DNA of 64,000 bases from Anaerostipes hadrus ATCC 29173 = JCM 17467 (GTDB lineage: Bacteria > Bacillota > Clostridia > Lachnospirales > Lachnospiraceae), in contig NZ_AP028031.1 of assembly GCF_030296915.1 (NCBI RefSeq), positions 2,041,501 to 2,105,500 on the forward strand, in the 5' to 3' direction. Made by a program: the position numbers and the translations under genes. Of the stretch, positions 24,743-33,036 are shown piece after piece (within the stretch, counting starts at the first letter, position 1; each line of letters begins with the position of its first letter). The notes under the pieces are model-generated. The model was given only the letters and a program-made list of their open reading frames with translations. It was not told the origin of the DNA and searched no databases.

Positions 24743-26773
24743 TTATATATTCCTTGCAAGCCCGATCTGTTTTTCTAATCTGCTGTTCTTCAAATTCGAA
24801 AAATCAAATCCGCTTTCCTCCAGTTGTTTTACCGCATCAGCTGCCTGTTTCATAATATCTGCATTGGTATAGATATCTGCCAGAACAAAATCCATCATCC
24901 CGCTTTGTCTGACTCCGAAGAAATCACCCGGTCCTCGAAGTTTTAAGTCTTCATTTGCTATATAAAATCCATCATTTGATTTATTCAACACTTCAAGACG
25001 CTGCATCGTTTCTTTCTTCTTGGAACTCGTCATAAAAATGCAATAGGACTGATAGCCGCCACGTCCGACACGTCCTCTTAACTGATGAAGCTGTGCAAGT
25101 CCAAAACGTTCTGCATTCTCCACCATCATAACCGTTGCATTTGGCACATTCACCCCGACTTCAACAACCGTTGTTGATACTAAAACATCAATCTTGCCTT
25201 CTGAAAAATCATCCATGACTTTCTGCTTGTCCGCTGCCTTCATCTTTCCATGAAGGTAACTGATCCTTACCGATGGTGCAAATTGGCTTCTTAACATCTG
25301 CGCATACTGAATGACATTTTCTCCTTCCATCGTCTCTCTTTCTTCGACCATCGGACAGATAATATATACCTGTCTTCCCTGACTGACCTGTTTCTCAATG
25401 AAACGATATGCCGTCGGGCGGTAACTTGTGTTGACTACGCAGTTTTTGATCGGCAACCGCTCTGCCGGCAGTTCATCGATGATCGATACATCAAGATCAC
25501 CATATAAAATGATCGCCAATGTTCTTGGAATTGGTGTCGCACTCATAACAAGTACATGTGGTTTCTCACCTTTTAGCGATAAACTTTCTCTTTGTCTTAC
25601 TCCAAATCGATGTTGTTCATCCGTGATAACTAATGCTAACTTGTTATATTCCACCTTATCCTGAATGACCGCATGAGTTCCGATCACAATATCTACTTCT
25701 CCATCTTTGATCTTTTGATAGGTTTCTCTTTTTTCTTTTGCCTTTGTGGAACCTGTCAGCAATGCGATCTTTATATCATAAGATTCTAAAAGTTCTGTAA
25801 ATGATTCATAATGCTGAGCTGCAAGCACTTCCGTTGGCGCCATCAAAACCCCTTGGTATCCTGCTTTGGCACACATTAATAATAAAATAACCGCAAGGAT
25901 CGTCTTTCCAGATCCTACATCACCCTGTACCAGACGATTCATAACCTTACCAGACGCCATGTCTTTTGCCATCTCATTTAACGCTCTTTTCTGCGCTGTA
26001 GTCAATTCATATGGAAGATTCTTTACCAGTTCTTTCGCTTCCTTGCAGACCCCGATCTTGTATCCTTCTTCCTTGAGATCTTCTCCTGATGTGATCATAT
26101 GCATCGCTGCGATAAAAATAAAAAATTCATCAAAGATCAACCTTTTCTTTGCTTTGATCAACTGCTCTTTTGATTCCGGAAAATGAATATTCCAGATTGC
26201 CTGATGATATTCCATTGGCTGATATTGATCTAAAATATTTTGCGGAAGATATTCTGGAATATGAAAGATATAGTCTTTTGTCTGTGCCACAGCCTTAGAA
26301 ACAAGTTTATTGGTAAGTCCACTTGTTAATGGATATACTGGCTGCAATGTCTCCTGTTTAGCTTCATAATCTTCCTGTGTAAAGATCTCTGGATGTTCCA
26401 TCGTGATCCGTCCATTTTTATAGATCGGAGTTCCCGTAAATATATAATCTCTTCCCTGATGTAATTGTTTCTTTAAATATGGCATATTGTACCAGACAAG
26501 CATGATCGTTCCTGTATGATCTTTCGCTGTGCATGTAACAATCTTCATTCTTTTTGCATACTGAATATGAACTTCCGAATTGATACGAACGAAAATAGAT
26601 ACTCTCTGGCCAATCTCGATCTCATTGACATCTTTGGGATCTTCATAGGTAAGATAATACTTTGGATACATCGTGATCAGACTGTCTACATCACGGATTC
26701 CAAGTCGTCCAAAAGCTGTCGCACTCTTTTCCCCAATTCCTTTTAATTCTATGATATTTGTTGTGCCATCCAT
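24743..26773 (-). CDS. recG: ATP-dependent DNA helicase RecG
   Basis: 676-residue branch-migration helicase for stalled forks and Holliday junctions. The N-terminal wedge/OB domain covers about 1-230; the helicase core has QGDVGSGKT (Walker A), MAPTEVLAAQH, TDEQHRFGVRQR (motif II and RecG-specific region), VMSATPIPRTLA, and VEVGVNVPNATVM with QLHQLRGRVGRG. The C-terminal TRG-type segment is FFGVRQSG. AAGGAG precedes the ATG. A terminator-like hairpin separates it from fakA upstream, so it may have its own promoter. Confidence 0.97.
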   Translation of the reverse strand: MDGTTNIIELKGIGEKSATAFGRLGIRDVDSLITMYPKYYLTYEDPKDVNEIEIGQRVSIFVRINSEVHIQYAKRMKIVTCTAKDHTGTIMLVWYNMPYLKKQLHQGRDYIFTGTPIYKNGRITMEHPEIFTQEDYEAKQETLQPVYPLTSGLTNKLVSKAVAQTKDYIFHIPEYLPQNILDQYQPMEYHQAIWNIHFPESKEQLIKAKKRLIFDEFFIFIAAMHMITSGEDLKEEGYKIGVCKEAKELVKNLPYELTTAQKRALNEMAKDMASGKVMNRLVQGDVGSGKTILAVILLLMCAKAGYQGVLMAPTEVLAAQHYESFTELLESYDIKIALLTGSTKAKEKRETYQKIKDGEVDIVIGTHAVIQDKVEYNKLALVITDEQHRFGVRQRESLSLKGEKPHVLVMSATPIPRTLAIILYGDLDVSIIDELPAERLPIKNCVVNTSYRPTAYRFIEKQVSQGRQVYIICPMVEERETMEGENVIQYAQMLRSQFAPSVRISYLHGKMKAADKQKVMDDFSEGKIDVLVSTTVVEVGVNVPNATVMMVENAERFGLAQLHQLRGRVGRGGYQSYCIFMTSSKKKETMQRLEVLNKSNDGFYIANEDLKLRGPGDFFGVRQSGMMDFVLADIYTNADIMKQAADAVKQLEESGFDFSNLKNSRLEKQIGLARNI

Positions 26774-26820
26774 CTTCTGTCTCCTTCAAAATTCTTTATC
26801 ATATTCTCACGAAAAGCAAA

Positions 26821-26846
26821 GAAATCCCGCCATCAAGCGGGATTTC
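26821..26846 (-). terminator. Intrinsic terminator after the FakA-like gene
   Basis: On the minus strand GAAATCCCGC and GCGGGATTTC form a 10-bp stem with a 6-nt loop, followed by TTTGCTTTTCG. It sits 10 nt after the stop codon. Confidence 0.85.
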
Positions 26847-26856
26847 CCATCTTCTC

Positions 26857-28500
26857 TTATTCTACTGATAATAAGAAATAATAAATTGGCTGTCCGCCAT
26901 ATTCTAACTGTACATCACAGTCACCATATGTTTCTTCTACTTTCTCAAGTAATGCTTCTGCCTGTTCTTTGGTTGTGTCTTCTCCATAGTAAATACTGAT
27001 CAGTTCGCTGTCTTCATCTACCATCTCTTCTAGTAATTCTAACGTGACTTTCTCGACATCCTGTCCGACTTTCTTGATCCCATCATCATCGATTCCCATG
27101 ATATCATCGACCTTGATCGTAATACCATTGATGGATGTATCTCTGACTGCATAAGTAACTTCTCCAGTCTTCACGCATTCAATGATGTCTTTCATGTTGT
27201 CTTCATTCTCTTCGGCATCTGCTTCTGGATCAAATCCAATGATCGCTGAGATTCCCTGTGGAACTGTTGTTGTCGGAATGATCACTACATTCTTATCTTC
27301 CACTAAAGACTGTGCCTGTGTCGCTGCAAGAATGATATTCTTGTTATTTGGCAAAATAAATACAGTCTCTGCATTCACCTGCTCGATCGCATTCAACATA
27401 TCTTCAGTACTAGGGTTCATGGTCTGCCCACCTTCGATCAGGTAATCTACACCTAACTCACGGAAAATATCATTCATTCCCTGGCCGATCGATACTGCCA
27501 CAAATCCAAAGTCTTTTCTAGGTTCTTCTGGTTTGCTTTCTTCTGCCTGTGTGAGATTTAAACGTTCTCTGTGTTCTTCTCTCATATTATCAATCTTCAT
27601 ATTCGTAAGTTCTCCATATGTGAGACCTTTCTCGATCGCTTTTCCAGGATGGTTTGTATGAACATGTACTTTAATGATATCTTCATCTGCAACAACCACG
27701 ATAGAATCTCCGATTCCCATTAAGAAATCTTTAAACTTCTGTTCTTCTTCCATGGAAATCTCTTCTTTCGTCATAACGATAAATTCTGTACAATAACCAA
27801 ATTTGATATCTTTCTCTTCTAATGGTGCTTCACTTGCTGTTGCTGCTGGTTTAACTGCTGTCTTCTCAACACTGCTTAAATCAACTTCTTTACCCATTAA
27901 AGCATCAACAGCACCCTGTAGGAATTCCACAAGTCCCTGTCCACCTGAATCAACCACTCCTGCTTCTTTCAGAACTGGTAACATCTCTGGTGTCTTCTGA
28001 AGAATCTCGTTCGCTTCCTTGATCACTACCTGAGCAAATTCTTCAAAATCTTCTGTATTCCTTGCACAATATACTGCCTTCTCTGCTGTTACTTTCGCTA
28101 CCGTAAGGATTGTTCCTTCCTTTGGTTTCATAACTGCTTTATAAGCTGTCTCTACTGCCTTCTTAAATCCTACTGCAACAGTTTCTGTTGTTAATACGTC
28201 CTGATCTTTGACACCTTTATAAAATCCCCTGAATAACTGGGATAGAATAACACCTGAGTTACCTCTGGCTCCTCTTAAAGAACCGCTTGATAATCCTCTT
28301 GTTACTTCTTTCACTGTCACTTCTGCTGCGTTCCCAACTTCTTTAGCAGCTGCAAGAGCTGTCATTGTCATATTCGTTCCTGTATCACCGTCTGGCACAG
28401 GGAATACATTCAGTTCATTAATATATTCTTTATTCGCCTCTAATCTCTTGGCTCCGCCAATCAACATCTTCTGCAGCAAAGCTGCATCTATCTGTTTCAT
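26857..28500 (-). CDS. DAK-domain protein, fatty-acid kinase FakA-like
   Basis: About 547 residues. The N-terminal DhaL domain has the ATP/magnesium-binding NVFPVPDGDTGTNMTMT and SLRGARGNSGVILSQLFRG; a glycine-rich segment DSGGQGLVEFLQGA follows, and the C-terminal half (about 320-547) is the FakA-type domain. In Firmicutes such proteins phosphorylate fatty acids bound to FakB/DegV proteins. The frame starts six codons earlier (28518), but GGAGG lies inside that extension and serves the ATG at 28500 at 11 nt. Downstream of an Asp23 protein, a conserved partner in Firmicutes. No fakB/DegV gene is in the window. Confidence 0.88.
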   Translation of the reverse strand: MKQIDAALLQKMLIGGAKRLEANKEYINELNVFPVPDGDTGTNMTMTALAAAKEVGNAAEVTVKEVTRGLSSGSLRGARGNSGVILSQLFRGFYKGVKDQDVLTTETVAVGFKKAVETAYKAVMKPKEGTILTVAKVTAEKAVYCARNTEDFEEFAQVVIKEANEILQKTPEMLPVLKEAGVVDSGGQGLVEFLQGAVDALMGKEVDLSSVEKTAVKPAATASEAPLEEKDIKFGYCTEFIVMTKEEISMEEEQKFKDFLMGIGDSIVVVADEDIIKVHVHTNHPGKAIEKGLTYGELTNMKIDNMREEHRERLNLTQAEESKPEEPRKDFGFVAVSIGQGMNDIFRELGVDYLIEGGQTMNPSTEDMLNAIEQVNAETVFILPNNKNIILAATQAQSLVEDKNVVIIPTTTVPQGISAIIGFDPEADAEENEDNMKDIIECVKTGEVTYAVRDTSINGITIKVDDIMGIDDDGIKKVGQDVEKVTLELLEEMVDEDSELISIYYGEDTTKEQAEALLEKVEETYGDCDVQLEYGGQPIYYFLLSVE

Positions 28501-28524
28501 CTTAATCTTTGCCTCCATTATCTA

Positions 28525-28881
28525 TTATCCTATATCCTTTACGCCCTCTACGTAAATATTGATCCGTTCTACTTCAAGGCTTGTAAATTCTTCTACACGA
28601 TACTTTACAGATTCCATAAGGTTACTTGCCACTGTAGAAATAGAAACTCCATAAGATACAATAATATGGAAGTCTATCGTGATCTTATTATTCTTTACAG
28701 AAACAAATACACCTTTTCTGATATTATCTCTTGTTAACAGCTTGGCGATCCCATCTTTCATATTCACCATTGCCATCCCTACGATACCAAAACATCCAAG
28801 AGCACAGATTCCGGCATATTTCGCAATTACCTGATTTTCAATGGAGATCTCTCCATTCTTTGTATTCACATGTCCTTTCAT
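28525..28881 (-). CDS. Asp23/Gls24 family envelope stress protein
   Basis: 118 residues with a typical Asp23 fold: NQVIAKYAGICALGCFGIVGMA near the N-terminus and ITIDFHIIVSYGVSISTVASNLMESVKYRVE in the middle. Family members (YloU in Bacillus) sit upstream of the DAK kinase gene, as here with 24 nt between. The function is unclear; Asp23 proteins are linked to envelope stress. GGAGG precedes the ATG. Confidence 0.92.
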   Translation of the reverse strand: MKGHVNTKNGEISIENQVIAKYAGICALGCFGIVGMAMVNMKDGIAKLLTRDNIRKGVFVSVKNNKITIDFHIIVSYGVSISTVASNLMESVKYRVEEFTSLEVERINIYVEGVKDIG

Positions 28882-28916
28882 AAATTATACCTCCAAACGA
28901 GAATTCATATATTTCG

Positions 28917-28945
28917 ATTATACATTATGAAACCACCTAAGTCTA
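28917..28945 (-). promoter_or_regulatory. Promoter of the Asp23-FakA operon
   Basis: On the minus strand TAGACT (28940-28945), 17-bp spacer and TATAAT (28917-28922), 36 nt before the Asp23 ATG. Confidence 0.65.
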
Positions 28946-28985
28946 GTGTTTCAAAAAATGATTTAAAATAAAAGCAAATTTATTC

Positions 28986-29014
28986 TTGATTTTTATAAAT
29001 CAATCTGTTAGAAT
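28986..29014 (+). promoter_or_regulatory. Promoter of rpmB
   Basis: TTGATT (28986-28991), 17-bp spacer and TAGAAT (29009-29014), 60 nt upstream of the start codon. Confidence 0.65.
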
Positions 29015-29074
29015 GAAATAGTTGTCGAGCCTGGAATGAAACAGGAATAGAGATTGGAATAAGGAGGTGCTAAC

Positions 29075-29260
29075 ATGGCAAAATGTGCTATTTGTGGCAA
29101 AGGTGCTCATTTTGGAAACGCAGTGAGCCATTCACATAGAAGATCAAATAAAATGTGGAAATCTAACATCAAATCTGTTAAAGTTAAAGTTAACGGAGCA
29201 GCTAAGAAAATGTACGTTTGTACTTCTTGCTTAAGATCTGGTAAGGTTGAACGTGCTTAG
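29075..29260 (+). CDS. rpmB: Ribosomal protein bL28
   Basis: 61 residues, MAKCAICGKGAHFGNAVSHSHRRSN, with the zinc-binding CxxC pair at the N-terminus and CTSCLRSGKVERA at the C-terminus. AAGGAGG precedes the ATG. It is a single-gene unit with its own promoter and terminator, divergent from the Asp23 gene as is usual in Firmicutes. Confidence 0.97.
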   Translation: MAKCAICGKGAHFGNAVSHSHRRSNKMWKSNIKSVKVKVNGAAKKMYVCTSCLRSGKVERA

Positions 29261-29288
29261 TCTTGATTGATCATATAAGAAACCACTA

Positions 29289-29320
29289 AGAGTTGGAATT
29301 TATTCCAACTCTTTTTTTTT
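29289..29320 (+). terminator. Intrinsic terminator of rpmB
   Basis: AGAGTTGGAA (29289-29298) pairs with TTCCAACTCT (29303-29312) around a 4-nt loop, followed by eight or more T. Confidence 0.92.
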
Positions 29321-29329
29321 CTTCAAGCG

Positions 29330-29467
29330 TTATTTAAAGAATAGACAGTAAGCTGTGATATCACATCCGATACAGATAACTATTTTCATCGGATCGTGAG
29401 TGATCCAGAATCCTGTAAATAAGCCCAATGAGAAAAAGAAAAAAGCGATGGCCCAGACTCGTTTCAT
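29330..29467 (-). CDS. Small hydrophobic membrane peptide, 45 residues (unrecognised)
   Basis: The frame reads MKRVWAIAFFFFSLGLFTGF then WITHDPMKIVICIGC and DITAYCLFFK, then TAA. It has a basic start, one or two hydrophobic segments and two or three cysteines. AAAAGGA lies 9 nt before the ATG and a perfect TATAAT at 29538-29543 is about 75 nt upstream, though with a weak -35. The stop is ten bases from the rpmB terminator, on the opposite strand. I do not recognise the family. Coding is supported by the ribosome site and a plausible protein, not by homology. Confidence 0.55.
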   Translation of the reverse strand: MKRVWAIAFFFFSLGLFTGFWITHDPMKIVICIGCDITAYCLFFK

Positions 29468-29641
29468 ATTTGAAGATCCTTTTTGTACATATGTATTCCA
29501 AAATTCTGGTTTGAATGACGGAAATTAATGGTGGAATATTATAAACATCTGTCTACCACTACAAAAATTGAAAACTAATAATGTTTAACATACACACCTT
29601 TCCGTTTGAAAATTCTTAATTTTATAAAAGAATGTCTTCAG

Positions 29642-29741
29642 GTATTCATAAAAACATAAAGAAAGATAGAGGTACGAAATGATAGAATTCCATAGAATTC
29701 GTTTTTCGTAGCTCTATCTTTCTTTATGTTTTTATGAATAC
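29642..29741. repeat. Near-perfect 38-bp inverted repeat (100-bp hairpin)
   Basis: Arms 29642-29679 and 29704-29741 match over 38 bp with one mismatch (29672/29711) and surround a 24-nt loop that holds ATAGAATTC twice in direct repeat. There is no T-run on either side. It lies 29 bp after the ytfJ stop. It may act as a bidirectional terminator, but its length and symmetry also fit a small palindromic mobile element (MITE or REP-like). The remaining ~170 bp up to the small peptide start hold only the likely promoter noted there. Confidence 0.85.
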
Positions 29742-29770
29742 TCAATACATTTCTGTTAGACAATCAAATT

Positions 29771-30142
29771 TTACTTTTCAAGATCATCCACAATATCTTC
29801 TAATGTCTCATTCTTCCCCGTAAACTTATCGATCACATCTGGTACCATATCCAGTAATTTCACGATTGTTTCCTGATTCTTAATATTCACAAGTTTTGTC
29901 TGTCCATCTTTAATGACAAGAACTGCACTTGGAGTCATCTTTCCTCCAATTCCACCACCGCTCTTGTCCTTCTTATCACCAGAGAAAGCTCCTGCTCCCA
30001 TTCCGAAGGAGACGTCAACTAATGGTAAGATGATCGTATCTTTGATGTAGATTGGTTCTCCTACGACCGTTTTTGATGTTAAGAATCCTTCCATACCGTC
30101 AAATAGTGAACCCATGGTATCTTTTAAATTTTCTTTGCTCAT
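29771..30142 (-). CDS. ytfJ: GerW/YtfJ family spore protein
   Basis: 123 residues. It starts MSKENLKDTMGSLFDGMEGFL, has the family segment VVGEPIYIKDTIILPLVDVSFGMGAGAF, then a glycine-rich stretch and the MTPSAVLVIKDGQTKLVNI motif. YtfJ/GerW is a spore protein needed for normal germination in Bacillus. AGGAGG precedes the ATG. It follows its usual partner, a DUF2953 protein (YtfI), after 1 nt. Confidence 0.93.
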   Translation of the reverse strand: MSKENLKDTMGSLFDGMEGFLTSKTVVGEPIYIKDTIILPLVDVSFGMGAGAFSGDKKDKSGGGIGGKMTPSAVLVIKDGQTKLVNIKNQETIVKLLDMVPDVIDKFTGKNETLEDIVDDLEK

Positions 30143-30143
30143 T

Positions 30144-31127
30144 TTAACTGCCTCCTATCATTCTTATTGCTCGGTCTTTTTGTTTGATCAATTCATCTTT
30201 ATCTTTATATACTTTCCATAACAAATATAAGATCTTGTATCTTCGGATCCTTCCTTTGATCTTTAGCTCTCCTTTCAAGATTCTCTTCTCAAAATCTGGT
30301 GTGATATTGATATGATCACCGTAGATTGGAATCAATGCAGCGGTCCAGCCTAAGACTTTTCCCGTGTAATATGGGTCTTCGAATCCAAATATAATCTTTG
30401 CATTTAGTTTCTGTGGAAGTAACAGCTTTACCCCATTCACTCCATATCTCTTGATCCGCTTCACTGCATCAATGATATCCTCATCTTCCAATAGATCTCC
30501 GATCATTTCCATCTTATTTGTGATCTTACGGATCTTTGTTATGAAATTCTTGCATCTATTATAACATTTTTTGAGAAAATTCACGATTCTTTTGCCAAAA
30601 AACTCTTTCTCTTTATCTGTTGTTTTGTCTATCTTAGATTCTGATATCTTATCTTCTGATCTTTCGTACATTTTTCTTGTTGTTGATGTCTTTGTTCTTT
30701 CTTCTTTTTCATCCCATGTGAGATTATATACATCTTCATCTTCAGAAGGATATGTACTTTTTTTCTTTTCTACTCGTTTCTTATTGTTTTTTTTATTTTT
30801 TTGTTTCTTTTTAGAGTCTGATCTTTTCTTATGTTTTTTCTTATCTTTCTTTTTATGCTCTCCAAATACAGACCAGTGTTCTTTCCTTGAATCATAAATC
30901 GGTATTCCAAAAATCCTGATTCCAAAATTCAGCTCTTCTTCATAGAATGCTTTTGCACGTAAAAATATAACTGCCCATGATACTTTTACCTGTGCTTTGG
31001 GACTCTTCCCATCAAAATCTCCTTCGATCTGATAACAGATCGGGAAGATCAAAAGGATCAACAATAACACGATCGGTATCAGGATCAGGATTCCTATGAT
31101 CTTTAATATTAAAAATAGTATACTCAT
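30144..31127 (-). CDS. DUF2953 family protein (YtfI-like)
   Basis: 327 residues. An N-terminal hydrophobic helix (about 3-28) is followed by a DUF2953-type beta region, a highly charged Lys/Glu/Ser-rich insert (about 80-165, with KKDKKKHKKRSDSKKKQKN), and a C-terminal conserved part with LPQKLNAKIIFGFEDPYYTGKVLGW and ITPDFEKRILKGELKIKGRIR. Probably membrane-anchored. Partner of ytfJ in sporulating Firmicutes; the molecular role is unknown. Its ATG overlaps the upstream gene's stop by 4 nt (ATGA), indicating coupling. Confidence 0.85.
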   Translation of the reverse strand: MSILFLILKIIGILILIPIVLLLILLIFPICYQIEGDFDGKSPKAQVKVSWAVIFLRAKAFYEEELNFGIRIFGIPIYDSRKEHWSVFGEHKKKDKKKHKKRSDSKKKQKNKKNNKKRVEKKKSTYPSEDEDVYNLTWDEKEERTKTSTTRKMYERSEDKISESKIDKTTDKEKEFFGKRIVNFLKKCYNRCKNFITKIRKITNKMEMIGDLLEDEDIIDAVKRIKRYGVNGVKLLLPQKLNAKIIFGFEDPYYTGKVLGWTAALIPIYGDHINITPDFEKRILKGELKIKGRIRRYKILYLLWKVYKDKDELIKQKDRAIRMIGGS

Positions 31128-31441
31128 TTATCTTCCCCACAAAAATATGTTGTTACATCCTCAAGTTCTCCTTTATGATACAGATCATTGATCATGCGTC
31201 TTAACATAACAACTGCATCATCTCGTCCTGCTGCCATTCCTACGATCGTGATATCTTTTCCTTCGTGGATATCGGATAATAGTTCATTATATGGATATAT
31301 TTCCAGAAATGCACTGTTCCAGAGCGGCAGTGTAATACAGTACAATCTTGAAATTGATTTCTTTTCTTGTATTTTACAAAATAGACGTTTCTTTTGTAAT
31401 TTTAATATCTCTGATATGTATACACGTTCTGAAACTTTCAC
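31124..31441 (-). CDS. Hypothetical protein, 105 residues, upstream of the YtfI/YtfJ pair
   Basis: I do not recognise this family. The start is GTG at 31441, 8 nt after AGGAGG; an out-of-frame ATG four bases earlier would give only a 23-codon peptide. The protein is mixed alpha/beta, with a basic N-terminus (KLQKKRLFCKIQEKK) and a C-terminal segment DITIVGMAAGRDDAVVMLRRMINDLYHKG. It overlaps the DUF2953 gene by 4 nt and is therefore likely part of the same sporulation operon. No membrane segment is seen. Confidence 0.7.
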   Translation of the reverse strand: MKVSERVYISEILKLQKKRLFCKIQEKKSISRLYCITLPLWNSAFLEIYPYNELLSDIHEGKDITIVGMAAGRDDAVVMLRRMINDLYHKGELEDVTTYFCGEDK

Positions 31442-31503
31442 TCATTTTTCCTCCTGAAAATTCTCCCCATTCATTCCTGATAAAATTCCTGATAAAACAA
31501 AAA

Positions 31504-31523
31504 GGGATGTATTACTACATCCC
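31504..31523 (-). terminator. Intrinsic terminator of pyk
   Basis: On the minus strand GGGATGTA and TACATCCC form an 8-bp stem with a 4-nt loop, followed by TTTTTGTTTT. It lies 25 nt after the pyk stop. Confidence 0.9.
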
Positions 31524-31547
31524 CATTTTAACATATATTGTTGTCGA

Positions 31548-32990
31548 TTACTCGCCAAATTCGCCGATTTTTACAACTTTCAGCATGTTTGTAACACCTT
31601 TTCCACGATGGTTAGCTGGTCCACCACCTGTTAAGACTAAGATATCATCTTTCTCAGCAAGTCCTGCATCTAATACGATATCTGTTGCTTCATCTAACAG
31701 ATCTTTTGTTGTCTCAGCTTTGTGAGATTTGAAAGGACGTACTCCCCAATAGATCTGCATCTGACGTACGATCGCATCATCTGGTGACAGACCGATGATC
31801 TGTGCATCTGGTTTGAATTTAGATACGATTCTTGTTGTGAATCCTGACATACTTGATGCTAAGATACATTTTGCATTTACATTGTGTGCTGTCTGTACTG
31901 CAGAATAAGCAACTGCTGCTGAAATTCCACGATTGATATATTTAGATCTGTAATCTTTGATCTTTGTGCTTAAGTGAACTTCTGTTGAGATTGCGATCTG
32001 ATTCATCATCTTAACAGCTTCTACTGGATATTTACCTTTTGCTGTTTCTCCAGATAACATGATCGCATCTGTTCCATCATAGATCGCATTTGCCACGTCT
32101 GTAGCCTCAGCTCTTGTTGGACGTGGGTTACGAATCATAGAATCTAACATCTGTGTAGCTGTAACAACTGGTTTGAATGCATCGTTACATTTTCTGATGA
32201 TCTCTTTCTGTAAGAAAGGTACTTCTTCAGCAGGTACTTCAACACCAAGGTCACCACGAGCAACCATGATACCAGCAGATGCATCGATGATCGCATCAAT
32301 GTTTTCAACACCTTCCATGTTCTCGATCTTAGAGATTACACCAACATGCATGTTATGTGCACCGATGATATCTTTGATCTCTTCTACAGCTTCTGCATTA
32401 CGGATGAATGATGCTGCGATGAAGTCGATTCCATTCTCAAGACCGAATTCGATATCTGCTTTATCTTTTTCTGTGATAGATGGTAAGTTAACTCTTACGT
32501 TAGGTACGTTAACACCCTTACGGCTTCCTAAAAGTCCTCCGTTGATAACGTCACATACGATATCTGTTCCATCTTTGATCTCTTTAACTTTTAACCCAAT
32601 TAATCCGTCATCGATCAGGATTGTGTTTCCAGCTTCTACATCCTGTGGAAGTTCCGCATATGTAATGCTGGTAATTTCATTATTTCCTTTGATGTCTCTT
32701 GTTGTCAGTGTATATTCCTGACCTGTTACTAATTCAACATCATCATCTGTTTCTAATAATCCTGTACGGATCTCTGGTCCTTTTGTATCAAGTAAAATAG
32801 CGATTGGTAAATTCAGTTCTTCTCTGAACTTCTTAATTCTCTTGATACGTCCTAACTGCTCTTCATGATCTCCATGAGAGAAGTTTAAACGGGCAATGTC
32901 CATTCCTGAACGCATCAGGTCTTTTAATACCTCATCGTCGTCTGTTGCAGGTCCCATTGTACAAATGATTTTTGTCTTCTTGGTTAGCAT
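31548..32990 (-). CDS. pyk: Pyruvate kinase
   Basis: Final ATP-forming step of glycolysis. 480 residues, so without the extra C-terminal PEP-utiliser domain of some Bacillus enzymes. Typical motifs: TKIICTMGPATDD near residue 5, MDIARLNFSHGDHEE, LLDTKGPEIRTG, the signature IMVARGDLGVEVPAEEVPFLQKEII, ATQMLDSMIRNPRPTRAEATDVANA and MLSGETAKG. AAAGGAG precedes the ATG. Located downstream of the rhomboid-like gene; no clear promoter was found in the 46-bp gap. Confidence 0.98.
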   Translation of the reverse strand: MLTKKTKIICTMGPATDDDEVLKDLMRSGMDIARLNFSHGDHEEQLGRIKRIKKFREELNLPIAILLDTKGPEIRTGLLETDDDVELVTGQEYTLTTRDIKGNNEITSITYAELPQDVEAGNTILIDDGLIGLKVKEIKDGTDIVCDVINGGLLGSRKGVNVPNVRVNLPSITEKDKADIEFGLENGIDFIAASFIRNAEAVEEIKDIIGAHNMHVGVISKIENMEGVENIDAIIDASAGIMVARGDLGVEVPAEEVPFLQKEIIRKCNDAFKPVVTATQMLDSMIRNPRPTRAEATDVANAIYDGTDAIMLSGETAKGKYPVEAVKMMNQIAISTEVHLSTKIKDYRSKYINRGISAAVAYSAVQTAHNVNAKCILASSMSGFTTRIVSKFKPDAQIIGLSPDDAIVRQMQIYWGVRPFKSHKAETTKDLLDEATDIVLDAGLAEKDDILVLTGGGPANHRGKGVTNMLKVVKIGEFGE

Positions 32991-33036
32991 AATTTTTCTC
33001 CTTTGGTTTCAAAAATATATTTAAATAATAAACAAC

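Noticed and set aside
29642..29741. Insertion sequence end or attachment site
   Set aside because: No transposase or integrase frame and no target-site duplication is visible; only the palindrome itself is supported.
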